NCBI GenBank assembly: GCA_910574885.1
Contig: CAJTDD010000004.1
Span: 62,001-126,000, forward strand
Reading direction: 5' to 3'
Length of the DNA: 64,000 bases
From: Lachnospiraceae bacterium
Lineage (GTDB): Bacteria > Bacillota > Clostridia > Lachnospirales > Lachnospiraceae
A program made the translations under genes and the position numbers. Within the stretch, counting starts at the first letter, position 1, and each line of letters begins with the position of its first letter. The notes under the pieces were generated by a model, which made no database searches, was not told the DNA's origin, and worked only from the letters and a program-made list of their open reading frames with translations. Positions 44,625 through 52,782 of the stretch are shown one piece after another.

Positions 44625-45395
44625 TCAGCAATATTTTTTTACATGTTCATAAGGAATCTTTCCGCCGAAAAGGTCTAGGGCGCTTCCGATGGTAAAATCC
44701 AGCCGCCCCCCGGAAATCTTGCGGAAATGCTCCAAATCTTCAAGACTTCCGATTCCTCCGGCGTAAGTGGTTGGTATCTGTTGCCGAGTGCTTAACAGCT
44801 TCACAAGCCCGTCCTCGACGCCGGAGGCTTTCCCCTCCACGTCCACGCCATGTACCAGAAATTCGCCGCAGTAACCAGCAATTTTGTCCAGGATTTCACA
44901 GGTCAGCTTTACATTGGTGAAAGTCTGCCAGCGGTTTGTTACGATATAGTAACCGTCCTCTTTTTTCCTGCAGCTCAGGTCGATTACGACGTGTTCTTTT
45001 CCTACCGCATTGCACAGTTCTTCCATGCGGTCCCAGCGGATTTCGCCGTCTTTGAAGACGTAGGATGTGACGATTACATGGCTTGCCCCGGCTTTAAGGT
45101 ACTCCCCGGCGTTCTCTTTCGTAATTCCGCCGCCGATTTGCAGGCCGCCGGGGTACGCCTCTAACGCGTCCATAGCCTGCCGGCGGGTCTTCCCGTAGTA
45201 TTCAGAGGAAGGCGGGTTCAGAAGAATCACATGGCCTCCCTTTAACCCGTCCTTTCTATATAAATGTGCGAAGTATTCTGCATCCTGGGCGGCTGAATAA
45301 TTCTCCACCGCCTGGTTTTCTTCGTCTCTTAAACTCCCGCCCACAATCTGTTTCACCGTCCCGTTGTGGATATCGATGCAAGGTCTGAATCTCAT
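44625..45395 (-). CDS. hisA: Eukaryote-type HisA (ProFAR isomerase)
   Basis: The 256-residue TIM-barrel protein matches the yeast HIS6 subgroup, not the usual bacterial HisA: CIDIHNGTVKQIVGG, GGHVILL, LQIGGGI, VIVTSYVFKDG, VVIDLSCRKK, NRWQTFTNV, FLVHGVDVEG, TYAGGIGSLEDL and a TIGSALDLFGG end. It isomerises N'-5'-phosphoribosylformimino-AICAR ribotide in histidine synthesis. It lies 12 bases after paaK and outside any his operon, which is unusual. A role in another pathway that uses a similar aminoaldose-aminoketose isomerisation is possible. Confidence 0.85.
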   Translation of the reverse strand: MRFRPCIDIHNGTVKQIVGGSLRDEENQAVENYSAAQDAEYFAHLYRKDGLKGGHVILLNPPSSEYYGKTRRQAMDALEAYPGGLQIGGGITKENAGEYLKAGASHVIVTSYVFKDGEIRWDRMEELCNAVGKEHVVIDLSCRKKEDGYYIVTNRWQTFTNVKLTCEILDKIAGYCGEFLVHGVDVEGKASGVEDGLVKLLSTRQQIPTTYAGGIGSLEDLEHFRKISGGRLDFTIGSALDLFGGKIPYEHVKKYC

Positions 45396-45407
45396 ATGTT
45401 CTCCTTT

Positions 45408-46640
45408 TTAATACCGGTTATCGAAAATCCGGGTAGACTTCTTCTCGCTTCTTGGAAGATCCCCGATTGAAACCGGCTTTACGTTTACCGTAACGCCAAT
45501 CTTGTTCTTAAATTCCTGCTGGATTGCTTTGGAAGCCGCTTTCGGCTCTGCTCCATGGTTGATTTCTACAAACAGGGTGCAGACGTCCTTCCCGTTCATA
45601 TGGTCCAGCATGAACTGGTACTCGCTTGACGCCTCTGCCACGCCTTTTAGCATCTCCTCAATCTGGCTGGGGAAAATGTTGACCCCCTTGACCTTCACCA
45701 TGTCGTCCGTCCTTCCAATCAGAGTGTCGATTCTTGGGAAACGGGAACCGCAGGGGCAGTCTCCGGGAATAAAGCGAGTCAGGTCGTGGGTGCGGTAGCG
45801 AATCAGCGGCGCGCCCTGCTTGCGAAGCGTAGTGATAACCAGCTCTCCGATTTCACCGTCCGGCAGGACTTCGCCTGTCTTAGGATCTACAATCTCGAAA
45901 TACACATAGTCGTCCCAGTAATGCATTCCGCACTCATAGTCGCAGCTCATGGCAATTCCCGGGCCATATACCTCCGTCAGCCCGTAAATGTCATAAAGCT
46001 TGACTCCAAGTTCTGACGCAATCCTCTTCCGCATCTTCTCGCCCCACCGTTCAGAGCCGATTACGCCTTTTTTCAGGCTGATTTTGTCTGTCAGGTTCCT
46101 CTTTGCAATTTCTTCCGCAAGGAGAAGCGCGTAGGACGAGGTGGCGCATAGGACGGTGGATTTCAAATCCTGCATCATGCGAAGCTGCTTGTCGGTGTTG
46201 CCGGGCCCCATAGGGATGGTCATTGCCCCCAGATGTTCCGCTCCTAACTGGAAACCGATGCCCGCTGTCCACAGCCCGTATCCCGGCGTAATGTGGATGC
46301 GGTCCAAAGCAGTAATTCCAGCCATCTCATAGCATCTGGCGAACATCTTTGCCCAGTCGTCCACGTCCTTTTGAGTATAAGGGATGATGACCGGAGTTCC
46401 CGTTGTGCCGGAGGATGAATGAATCCGGACGATTTCTTCGTCCGGCACTGCCTGAAGCCCCAGCGGATATGCCTCCCTGAGGTCTCCCTTCCATGTAAAC
46501 GGAAGTTTCTCAAAATCTTCCTGGCTGTTGATTGCGTCAATATCAATATCCTTGAATTTCTCTTTATAGAAACAAGGCTTTGACGTCAGCAATTTTAAGT
46601 TCGTCTTGATTAGTCTGAATTGTAATTCTGTCATTTTCAT
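45408..46640 (-). CDS. paaK: Phenylacetate-CoA ligase family (PaaK)
   Basis: A 410-residue acyl-adenylate ligase: LPFTWKGDLREAYPLG start, the ATP loop SSSGTTGTPVIIPYT, LYDIYGLTEVYGPG, GELVITTLRKQGAPLIRYRT, and the C-terminal KVKGVNIFPSQIE with the final Lys/Arg-rich KKSTRIFDNRY. It joins arylacetates to CoA, or here may run in reverse, making ATP from arylacetyl-CoA produced by IorAB. It lies 36 bases after iorB and 12 before hisA. Confidence 0.88.
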   Translation of the reverse strand: MKMTELQFRLIKTNLKLLTSKPCFYKEKFKDIDIDAINSQEDFEKLPFTWKGDLREAYPLGLQAVPDEEIVRIHSSSGTTGTPVIIPYTQKDVDDWAKMFARCYEMAGITALDRIHITPGYGLWTAGIGFQLGAEHLGAMTIPMGPGNTDKQLRMMQDLKSTVLCATSSYALLLAEEIAKRNLTDKISLKKGVIGSERWGEKMRKRIASELGVKLYDIYGLTEVYGPGIAMSCDYECGMHYWDDYVYFEIVDPKTGEVLPDGEIGELVITTLRKQGAPLIRYRTHDLTRFIPGDCPCGSRFPRIDTLIGRTDDMVKVKGVNIFPSQIEEMLKGVAEASSEYQFMLDHMNGKDVCTLFVEINHGAEPKAASKAIQQEFKNKIGVTVNVKPVSIGDLPRSEKKSTRIFDNRY

Positions 46641-46676
46641 GTGTATGTTCCTTTCCTATTCCTTTAAGCGTTGTTC

Positions 46677-47276
46677 TCATTCCGTACATACAGCCTCTGC
46701 GCCAAGCTCTAACGCCTTTAAGTTCATCTCCTGATATTGCGGTTTCACCCGTCTCCTGATTTCACGTTCCATCTCTTCCATACCAATTTCTAAGGCATTG
46801 CCCGCCACCGCCGCACCAAGAAGGGCAATATTCAGCGTCTTTGCCGAACCTGCCTTTCTGCAAATATTCTCCCCGTCAATCACATACAATCGTTCCACCT
46901 GCTTCTTTAGGAAATGAAGCATCTCCCCGCTGTCATACCCCTTCCCGTCTAAACTTGCGGTCACAGGCTGCAGGGCTTTTTGGTTCACAATCACGATTCC
47001 TCCCTCTTTCCCCCTTTTCAAATAAGAGAGATTGCGCACAGCCTCCGCCGGCTCAAACGCCAGAAGTACATCCGCGCTTCCCTTTGGAATCATCGGAGAA
47101 TGAATCTCTTCTCCCACCCGCACATGGCTGACCACAGAACCGCCTCTCTGCGCCATTCCGATTGTCTCCGACGTACGGACAAACATTCCTTTCTCCATTG
47201 CGGCATAAGCAATCAGTTTGGAGGCAAGGACTACCCCCTGCCCCCCGACTCCGCACAGTAAACAATTCTTATTCAT
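46677..47276 (-). CDS. iorB: Indolepyruvate ferredoxin oxidoreductase, beta subunit
   Basis: From ATG 47,276 (MNKNCLLCGVGGQGVVLASK), after CAGGAGGTGGACC, the product is 199 residues. The GVGGQGV start and AQRGGSVVSHVRVG block are the gamma-domain signature of 2-ketoacid oxidoreductases. With IorA it converts aryl pyruvates and CoA to arylacetyl-CoA, reducing ferredoxin. It overlaps the iorA end by eight bases. Confidence 0.92.
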   Translation of the reverse strand: MNKNCLLCGVGGQGVVLASKLIAYAAMEKGMFVRTSETIGMAQRGGSVVSHVRVGEEIHSPMIPKGSADVLLAFEPAEAVRNLSYLKRGKEGGIVIVNQKALQPVTASLDGKGYDSGEMLHFLKKQVERLYVIDGENICRKAGSAKTLNIALLGAAVAGNALEIGMEEMEREIRRRVKPQYQEMNLKALELGAEAVCTE

Positions 47277-49125
47277 GGTCCACCTCCTGTATCGCGCCAA
47301 ACTTACATATTTTTGCACAGACGCCGCATCCATAACACAGGCTCGGCTCTATGGAAACCTTCCCATCGCATACCGCCATTGCCGGACACCCCAATTCCCG
47401 GATACACTGCCTGCAAGATACGCATGCCGTCTCATCCACCCGGTAACAAGTCTCTGCCTTCGTAACAGCGATACATGGGGACTTGAAAATCACAGCCCTT
47501 ACTCCCGTTTCATCCAAAACCTGGCCCACTGCGTCAATCGCCTCCTCGAGGTTTAAGGGATCTGCTTTTACAATCTTACTCACGCCGATACCTTCCAACA
47601 CCTTCTCAATGCTTACCTTCTCCACAACCTCCCCCATCATCGTCCTTCCTGTCCCTGGATGAGGCTGGTGTCCGGTCATCGCCGTCGTGGAATTATCCAG
47701 AACAACCAGAACGATGTCCGTCTGGTTGTAAACCGCATTGATTACGCCTGTAATTCCAGAAGCGAAGAAGGTAGAATCTCCGATGAAAGCAAAATTTACC
47801 GCGTCTCTTTCTATAATGTGAAGCCCCTGTGCGATTGTCACATCTGCGCCCATGCACAGACAGGTGTCAACCATGTCGAGAGGCTTTGCATTGCCAAGGG
47901 TATAGCAGCCGATATCCCCGCTAAACACAGCTTTCCTTCCCTTTGCCGCCTGTTTCACTGCATAGAAGGAGGCACGATGAGGACATCCCGCGCAGAGAAC
48001 CGGAGGACGAACAGGCAGCGGCGGTATTTGCAGACTTTCCGCCTCAAATCTTCTTAGGTCTTCCCTCAGCGTCTCTTCTGCAAACCTTCCCAGGTCTTCC
48101 CTCACGCTCTCGACACTGTTCTCCCCCGCATTAGCAGTATCATGGGTAAGTTTACCCCGAATCGTCACACTCAGATGGTACTTCCCGGCAATCAGAAGAA
48201 GCGCCCTCTCAATTACAGGGTCAAGCTCCTCAAATACCAGCACTTCGTCAAGCTCTGCAAGGAACTTGCGCGCCAGCTCCTCTGGAAATGGGTGCGGCGT
48301 CCCTACCCGCAGAAGAGGGACGTCCGAAGAAATGCTCTCCTTCACATAAGCATAACTGATTCCTCCCGCCGCAACGCCTTTTCGGACTCCTGCGCCCCCC
48401 TCTACAGTATTAAAACGGTAGGAAGAAAATACTTGAGAAAGCTCCTCGTTACGCGCTTCAATCTTCTTATGGTTCTGATAAGACAGTTTCGGAAATATCA
48501 CCCACCGTTCCGAATCTTTGACAAAACCTTCCGGCTTGCCAAATTCTTCCCCGCACGTCTCATCCGCCGCGTAAGAAGATGCATCAGCCGGCGTCTCCCT
48601 GACCGTCACCGACGCGCACCCATGACAGATACGGGTGGTAGGGCGCAGAATCACAGGCGTTCCATACTTTTCCGAATATGCAAATGCATCCCCTACCATC
48701 TCATAGGCTTCTTCCGGGGACGTCGGGTCAAACACCGGAAGCTTCGAGAACCATCCAAAATGCCGGGTGTCCTGCTCCGTCTGTGAGGATATAGGCCCCG
48801 GGTCGTCCGCCGATACAATGACCATGCCGCCCTTCACCCCCACATACGCAAGGCTCATCAGCGGGTCGGACGCCACGTTAAGCCCCACCTGCTTCATTGT
48901 CACCATGGTTCTCGCTCCTGTGTATGCGGCTCCTGCCGCCACCTCAAGGGCCGCTTTTTCATTTACCGACCATTCCACGTGGATTCTGCCTTCCGTATTA
49001 TTCCTCGCCACAGTCTCTAAAATCTCTGTGGAGGGCGTTCCCGGATATCCCGAAACCAAACGGACTCCGGCATGAATCGCACCTAATCCGATGGCCTCGT
49101 TTCCCATCAGTAATTGTACTGCCAT
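47269..49125 (-). CDS. iorA: Indolepyruvate ferredoxin oxidoreductase, alpha subunit
   Basis: The 618-residue protein has the pyrimidine-binding domain (MGNEAIGLGAIHAGV, SGYPGTPSTEI), the thiamine-diphosphate domain (CAGCPHRASFYAVK, GDSTFFASGITGVINAV, NSTTAMTGHQPHPG), and two C-terminal 4Fe-4S motifs (CVSCRQCIRELGCPA, CYGCGVCAKICKF). It oxidises indole-, phenyl- or hydroxyphenylpyruvate. It starts after AAAGGAGAAACAGAT. The LysR-type gene before it is a likely regulator. Confidence 0.94.
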   Translation of the reverse strand: MAVQLLMGNEAIGLGAIHAGVRLVSGYPGTPSTEILETVARNNTEGRIHVEWSVNEKAALEVAAGAAYTGARTMVTMKQVGLNVASDPLMSLAYVGVKGGMVIVSADDPGPISSQTEQDTRHFGWFSKLPVFDPTSPEEAYEMVGDAFAYSEKYGTPVILRPTTRICHGCASVTVRETPADASSYAADETCGEEFGKPEGFVKDSERWVIFPKLSYQNHKKIEARNEELSQVFSSYRFNTVEGGAGVRKGVAAGGISYAYVKESISSDVPLLRVGTPHPFPEELARKFLAELDEVLVFEELDPVIERALLLIAGKYHLSVTIRGKLTHDTANAGENSVESVREDLGRFAEETLREDLRRFEAESLQIPPLPVRPPVLCAGCPHRASFYAVKQAAKGRKAVFSGDIGCYTLGNAKPLDMVDTCLCMGADVTIAQGLHIIERDAVNFAFIGDSTFFASGITGVINAVYNQTDIVLVVLDNSTTAMTGHQPHPGTGRTMMGEVVEKVSIEKVLEGIGVSKIVKADPLNLEEAIDAVGQVLDETGVRAVIFKSPCIAVTKAETCYRVDETACVSCRQCIRELGCPAMAVCDGKVSIEPSLCYGCGVCAKICKFGAIQEVDHE

Positions 49126-49193
49126 ATCTGTTTCTCCTTTGAAATTACATTCTTATCGCAATATTTTAGCACACTACAGCAAAAAACACCATA

Positions 49194-50072
49194 TCAAAAC
49201 ATGTCCATCCTTTTCCGCCGTTCAAAAAAATCGGTCAAAAACCCGTAAAACTCTATTACATTGCGGCTGTCCGTCTTATTCCGGTTATAGTGAATGATAA
49301 TGTCCCGCTGGCAGATTGGCTCATCAATCTTTAACAGCCTTACATGCTCGTTGTCAATACTGCCCCATGTAAATTCCGGCCAAAACCCGATTCCGATATT
49401 CGCTGCAATCATGTTTTTCACGGCAGACGGGTTATCGCTCTCGAAAATGACCTTAGGCGTGAAGCCCGCATGCTGGCAGAACCGGTCGCAGATATAACGG
49501 AACTCTCTGGAACCAAGGAGACAGATAAATCCATCGTCTGCCGCTTCTTCAAGCCGCACAGATTCCCTTCCCTTGTATTTCCCATTTTCCGGCACCGCAA
49601 GATAGATTTCCTCACCGCATGCAAAGCGGTTCTGTTCCTCCTGCCCCTGATAGAACAGCTTCGTGGTCACAGCAATATCATACAGCTCGCTCTCCGAATT
49701 TTGCTGGATCTGGAAATTGATCTCTTCATGTTCTTTCTTATATTCGATGATTGCCTCCATCACAAGCCCCGACGCTGCCAGCACGTTCATATGGATGGTC
49801 TCCCCCTCCAGCGCTACCATCATTTTCAGTTGTTCAGGTATGGCGTCCATCTGTTCCATCAGAGGCTCTAATTTCCTCTGTAAATATTTTCCGTATTCTG
49901 TCAGCACGATATTCCTGCCTTTTGCCGCAAACAAAGGAACCCCCAAATCCTTCTCAAGCCTGCGGATTGCCTGTGTCAGCGCCGGCTGCGTAATATGCAG
50001 GTTCTTTGCGCTGTTCGTCATATGTTTCGTCTTCGCCGCCTCCAGAAAATATCGAATCTGCATGATTTCCAT
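49194..50072 (-). CDS. LysR-family transcriptional regulator
   Basis: A 292-residue protein with the LysR N-terminal winged helix (MEIMQIRYFLEAAKTKHMT, ITQPALTQAIRRLEKDLGVPLFAAKGRNIVLTEYG) and the periplasmic-binding-type effector domain. It starts after CAGGAGGATATCT. It is encoded upstream of and in line with the aryl-ketoacid operon, and divergently from the PQ-loop gene. A 28-bp palindrome in the divergent gap is a candidate operator. The ligand may be an aromatic keto acid, by context. Confidence 0.88.
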   Translation of the reverse strand: MEIMQIRYFLEAAKTKHMTNSAKNLHITQPALTQAIRRLEKDLGVPLFAAKGRNIVLTEYGKYLQRKLEPLMEQMDAIPEQLKMMVALEGETIHMNVLAASGLVMEAIIEYKKEHEEINFQIQQNSESELYDIAVTTKLFYQGQEEQNRFACGEEIYLAVPENGKYKGRESVRLEEAADDGFICLLGSREFRYICDRFCQHAGFTPKVIFESDNPSAVKNMIAANIGIGFWPEFTWGSIDNEHVRLLKIDEPICQRDIIIHYNRNKTDSRNVIEFYGFLTDFFERRKRMDMF

Positions 50073-50154
50073 AGATATCCTCCTGTGCTTCCTCTTCCCT
50101 GTCTCCGGAAAATATCGAATCTAAACTATTTTCCTGAAACATTATCACAATCCA

Positions 50155-50182
50155 ATAATCATAATGTAAACATTATGATTAT
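50155..50182. promoter_or_regulatory. 28-bp near-perfect palindrome in the lysR/PQ-loop intergenic region
   Basis: Two 13-base arms (ATAATCATAATGT and its inverted copy) are separated by AA. A further ATAATCATA half-site lies at 50,204-50,212. The site fits a strong operator for a dimeric regulator, either the LysR protein or another factor, and lies about 60 bases before the PQ-loop gene. Confidence 0.6.
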
Positions 50183-50242
50183 GATAAATATTATATATTA
50201 GACATAATCATAGGTCAATGCTAAACTATGTGAGGAACAAAA

Positions 50243-51298
50243 ATGAACCAACCAGAAAGTGAGGGAATGAAAATGGCTGAACTTTTAGAGTCCACCATGC
50301 TGATTTGTTTTGGCCTGTCCTGGCCTATGAACCTTGCCAAGAATATCAAAGCAAAATCAGCAAGAAACATGAGCCTCCAGTTTATACTCCTAATTATCAT
50401 CGGGTATATCGCTGGAATCTCTGCAAAAATCTATAACCACAGATTCAATTATGTACTTGTCGTTTATCTTCTGAACTTAATCGTCGTATCTGCAAATGTG
50501 GTCGTATTCTTCATCAACCGCCGCTACGATAGACAGGCAAAAGAGGCGAACGCCAAACTAAGCAGACAAATTTCCGGCAATGCAGTCAATACATCCGTGG
50601 AAACAGCGGCTTTGACGGCTCAAGAGTCCACACCTTTAAAACCATCGATTCACAGTCAAGGAGAAGATGAAATGGAAACATATCGTGAAATGAACAGTAT
50701 TACGGAAGCCGGCGGCGTCGTGCTTTTCGGCTCCAACACATTTGCCGCCCTCCCCGTGGGAGAACTGGCACAGGCGTTCCGCATAACGGAACCCATCTAC
50801 AACCGGAGTATCAAAGACGTGCGCATCGACCAGATTGAAAGCTACCTAAAGGTATGCCTGTATGACTTGAACCCACGCAAGATATTCGTAAATATGGGGG
50901 ATATTGATATTCTTGATGAAAATGTAGACGCAGACAATTTTATTTCCAAATATGAGTGGCTCCTGTACATGATTCACACAAAGACACAGGCTTCCATCTA
51001 TATCGTGCCAATCGTATCCAACAGTCCGGCGGCTTTTCAGATTAATCAACGGCTGAAAGCATTGGCTTCACAGACCGGGTGCAAGTATGTTGACGTCGCA
51101 GGGGTATTGGAATCCAAGCGTCCAACCCTCAGGCTGTTTGAAGTGCTGAAGGTGCATATGCGCAATCATCCGATTAATTTTGCCGACGCCATGGAAGCCG
51201 GGGCGTTGAGTAACCGTAAGATCGAAGACGTGCCAAACGACGGTCAGGCCTCTGCCGAGCCGGGGGTAAAAAGAGAGGTCGTCTTTGCAAAACACTAA
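50243..51298 (+). CDS. Fusion of PQ-loop membrane domain and SGNH-like domain
   Basis: The 351-residue protein has three membrane segments with a PQ-loop/SemiSWEET-type half-repeat (FGLSWPMNLAKNIKAKSARN, residues about 18-90), a hydrophilic linker (about 95-150), and a C-terminal SGNH/GDSL-like domain: VVLFGSNTFA (S in the GDS position), IFVNMGDIDIL (G-x-N-D block), and HMRNHPINFADAM (histidine block). The normal catalytic triad is only partly kept, so it may bind rather than hydrolyse esters. It starts after GTGAGGAACAAAA and ends at a strong terminator. A transporter-linked acyl or glycan modifier is possible. Confidence 0.7.
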   Translation: MNQPESEGMKMAELLESTMLICFGLSWPMNLAKNIKAKSARNMSLQFILLIIIGYIAGISAKIYNHRFNYVLVVYLLNLIVVSANVVVFFINRRYDRQAKEANAKLSRQISGNAVNTSVETAALTAQESTPLKPSIHSQGEDEMETYREMNSITEAGGVVLFGSNTFAALPVGELAQAFRITEPIYNRSIKDVRIDQIESYLKVCLYDLNPRKIFVNMGDIDILDENVDADNFISKYEWLLYMIHTKTQASIYIVPIVSNSPAAFQINQRLKALASQTGCKYVDVAGVLESKRPTLRLFEVLKVHMRNHPINFADAMEAGALSNRKIEDVPNDGQASAEPGVKREVVFAKH

Positions 51299-51346
51299 GG
51301 ATCTGTCAATACTGTATTGGTATGTCTGATTGATAGATGTTTCAGG

Positions 51347-51378
51347 GAAGCTGCCGGGGGAGGCAGCTTCTTCTGGTT
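51347..51378 (+). terminator. Rho-independent terminator
   Basis: GAAGCTGCC/GGCAGCTTC around GGGGGA is followed by TTCTGGTTTT, 50 bases after the PQ-loop gene. Confidence 0.7.
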
Positions 51379-51539
51379 TTCCGTCATTTCGCAGTTCTCT
51401 CTAACAAAACCTTGCGCTTGAAGCAAGCAAATGCTAGAATGGCTGATATATTATCATCCGCCTTAATAGCTCAGCCCGTTTTCCCCTACTTCTGAAGGTT
51501 TAGGACATGCACCCATGCTTCCTCACAAATTCCCTGTCC

Positions 51540-51836
51540 TTATAATAATTCTTCCGAAAGACAGCCGCTATCAAAAAATTTCGGCTCCTCCAGTTCTTTT
51601 GCTCCCTTCGTTACTACGCCGTAATCCTCAATATTCCCTTCCGGATACTCCCATACTTCTACTTGTACGTAAATATCTCCTCCACATTTCGGACATACGC
51701 CGTCAAAAGTCGCCAAATGCTCTAATTCTAATCCCATTTTTCTTTCATAAGAACCTACGCATTCCAATTCCATATCCGTCAAAACTACTGCCCCACAATT
51801 TAAACATGCCACCTTATATGGCAATTTAATTTCCAT
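51540..51836 (-). CDS. Small CxxC protein downstream of the ATPase/effector pair
   Basis: A 98-residue acidic protein with two metal-type pairs, CLNC near the N-terminus and CPKC near residue 48, and an acidic tail. It begins after AGCGAGGTATAGGAC, 21 bases after the PIN/PLD-like gene on the same strand, so it is probably the third gene of that unit. It could be a zinc-binding regulator or inhibitor of the pair, but this is only from position. Confidence 0.55.
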   Translation of the reverse strand: MEIKLPYKVACLNCGAVVLTDMELECVGSYERKMGLELEHLATFDGVCPKCGGDIYVQVEVWEYPEGNIEDYGVVTKGAKELEEPKFFDSGCLSEELL

Positions 51837-51857
51837 GTCCTATACCTCGCTTAAATA

Positions 51858-52772
51858 TTATACTATCTGTTTTAATTGCGTTTCTTTCAGCGCCATTCTC
51901 GGAACACCCATGTTCTCAAAAATACTTACTGTAGTCTGAAATGTCTTCCCTGCTCTGCCAAAAACCGATAATCCACGGTCTATCTGAATAATATATTTTG
52001 ACCCTTGAATACTCCTTGCATGCAAATCCTTTTTATTCTCTACTATGTATATGGAAAATTTCCAATTTTTAAAATTCTCCCCCTCAAACATATCTTTTAT
52101 CTGCTGTTCTGAAAAATCTTCTTTTTTTAATGAATATATTTCAATATCCGCATTGGCCTTTACATATTTTAGGATATATTTTTTCAAATAATCTATCCCC
52201 TCTTTTGTAAGCAGATAACTGTCAAAAATCTGTATATATTCTTCTTTACCTAAAAATCTTCCCAGCCATTCTGCTACAAATTTACTGTCTTCTCCTTCTG
52301 ATATAGACTTCCCATTTACTGGTAATGTATACATTGAGAACAGATTATTCCCACCGGCATCATTGATATCTGCGCTATCAAACACCGAGATTCCAAATTT
52401 ATTGATATACTTCACCCCGATTCTACGTTTCGACTCCATAAGAATCATCTTATCTTCTGTCTTTTTACATAATGTCACTAATTCATTAAGATATTCATTC
52501 TCATTTATATTGGTTTTGTCAGATGATGTATTTATTATGACGGTTCTCTCCTTTGTATAGAATATATCCGTACAAAGAATCCTGAACCATTCCAGCCATT
52601 CTACTCCCTTTTTTTGGAAATACTCTTCATAATGCTCTATTAGCTTTTCAGATATAACCATACGATGCTGGCGGATTCGCCTTATCATCTCGACACTCTC
52701 TGCATCACCAGAGAATGCATCGACAGATTTACACTTTTCTAATATACTATAACATACTACAAGATCTATCAT
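51858..52772 (-). CDS. PIN-like/phospholipase D-like partner of the AAA ATPase
   Basis: A 304-residue protein. The N-terminus (MIDLVVCYSILEKC, then AESVEMIRRIRQHRMVISEKLIEHYEEYF) has the alternating helix-strand pattern and early Asp of PIN-like nucleases. The C-terminus has LHARSIQGSKYIIQIDRGLSVFG, similar to the HxRxI motif of phospholipase D-like or MIT-type effector domains. The 304-residue length and tight link to the ATPase (10 bases, AGGAG site at the ATPase end) suggest the effector of a two-gene defence module. Domain calls rest on short motifs only, so the function remains tentative. Confidence 0.55.
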   Translation of the reverse strand: MIDLVVCYSILEKCKSVDAFSGDAESVEMIRRIRQHRMVISEKLIEHYEEYFQKKGVEWLEWFRILCTDIFYTKERTVIINTSSDKTNINENEYLNELVTLCKKTEDKMILMESKRRIGVKYINKFGISVFDSADINDAGGNNLFSMYTLPVNGKSISEGEDSKFVAEWLGRFLGKEEYIQIFDSYLLTKEGIDYLKKYILKYVKANADIEIYSLKKEDFSEQQIKDMFEGENFKNWKFSIYIVENKKDLHARSIQGSKYIIQIDRGLSVFGRAGKTFQTTVSIFENMGVPRMALKETQLKQIV

Positions 52773-52782
52773 AATATTTCTC

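Noticed and set aside
51455..51495. TAGCTCAG-containing stretch resembling part of a tRNA
   Set aside because: Only a D-arm-like piece is present; there is no acceptor stem, anticodon arm or T arm.
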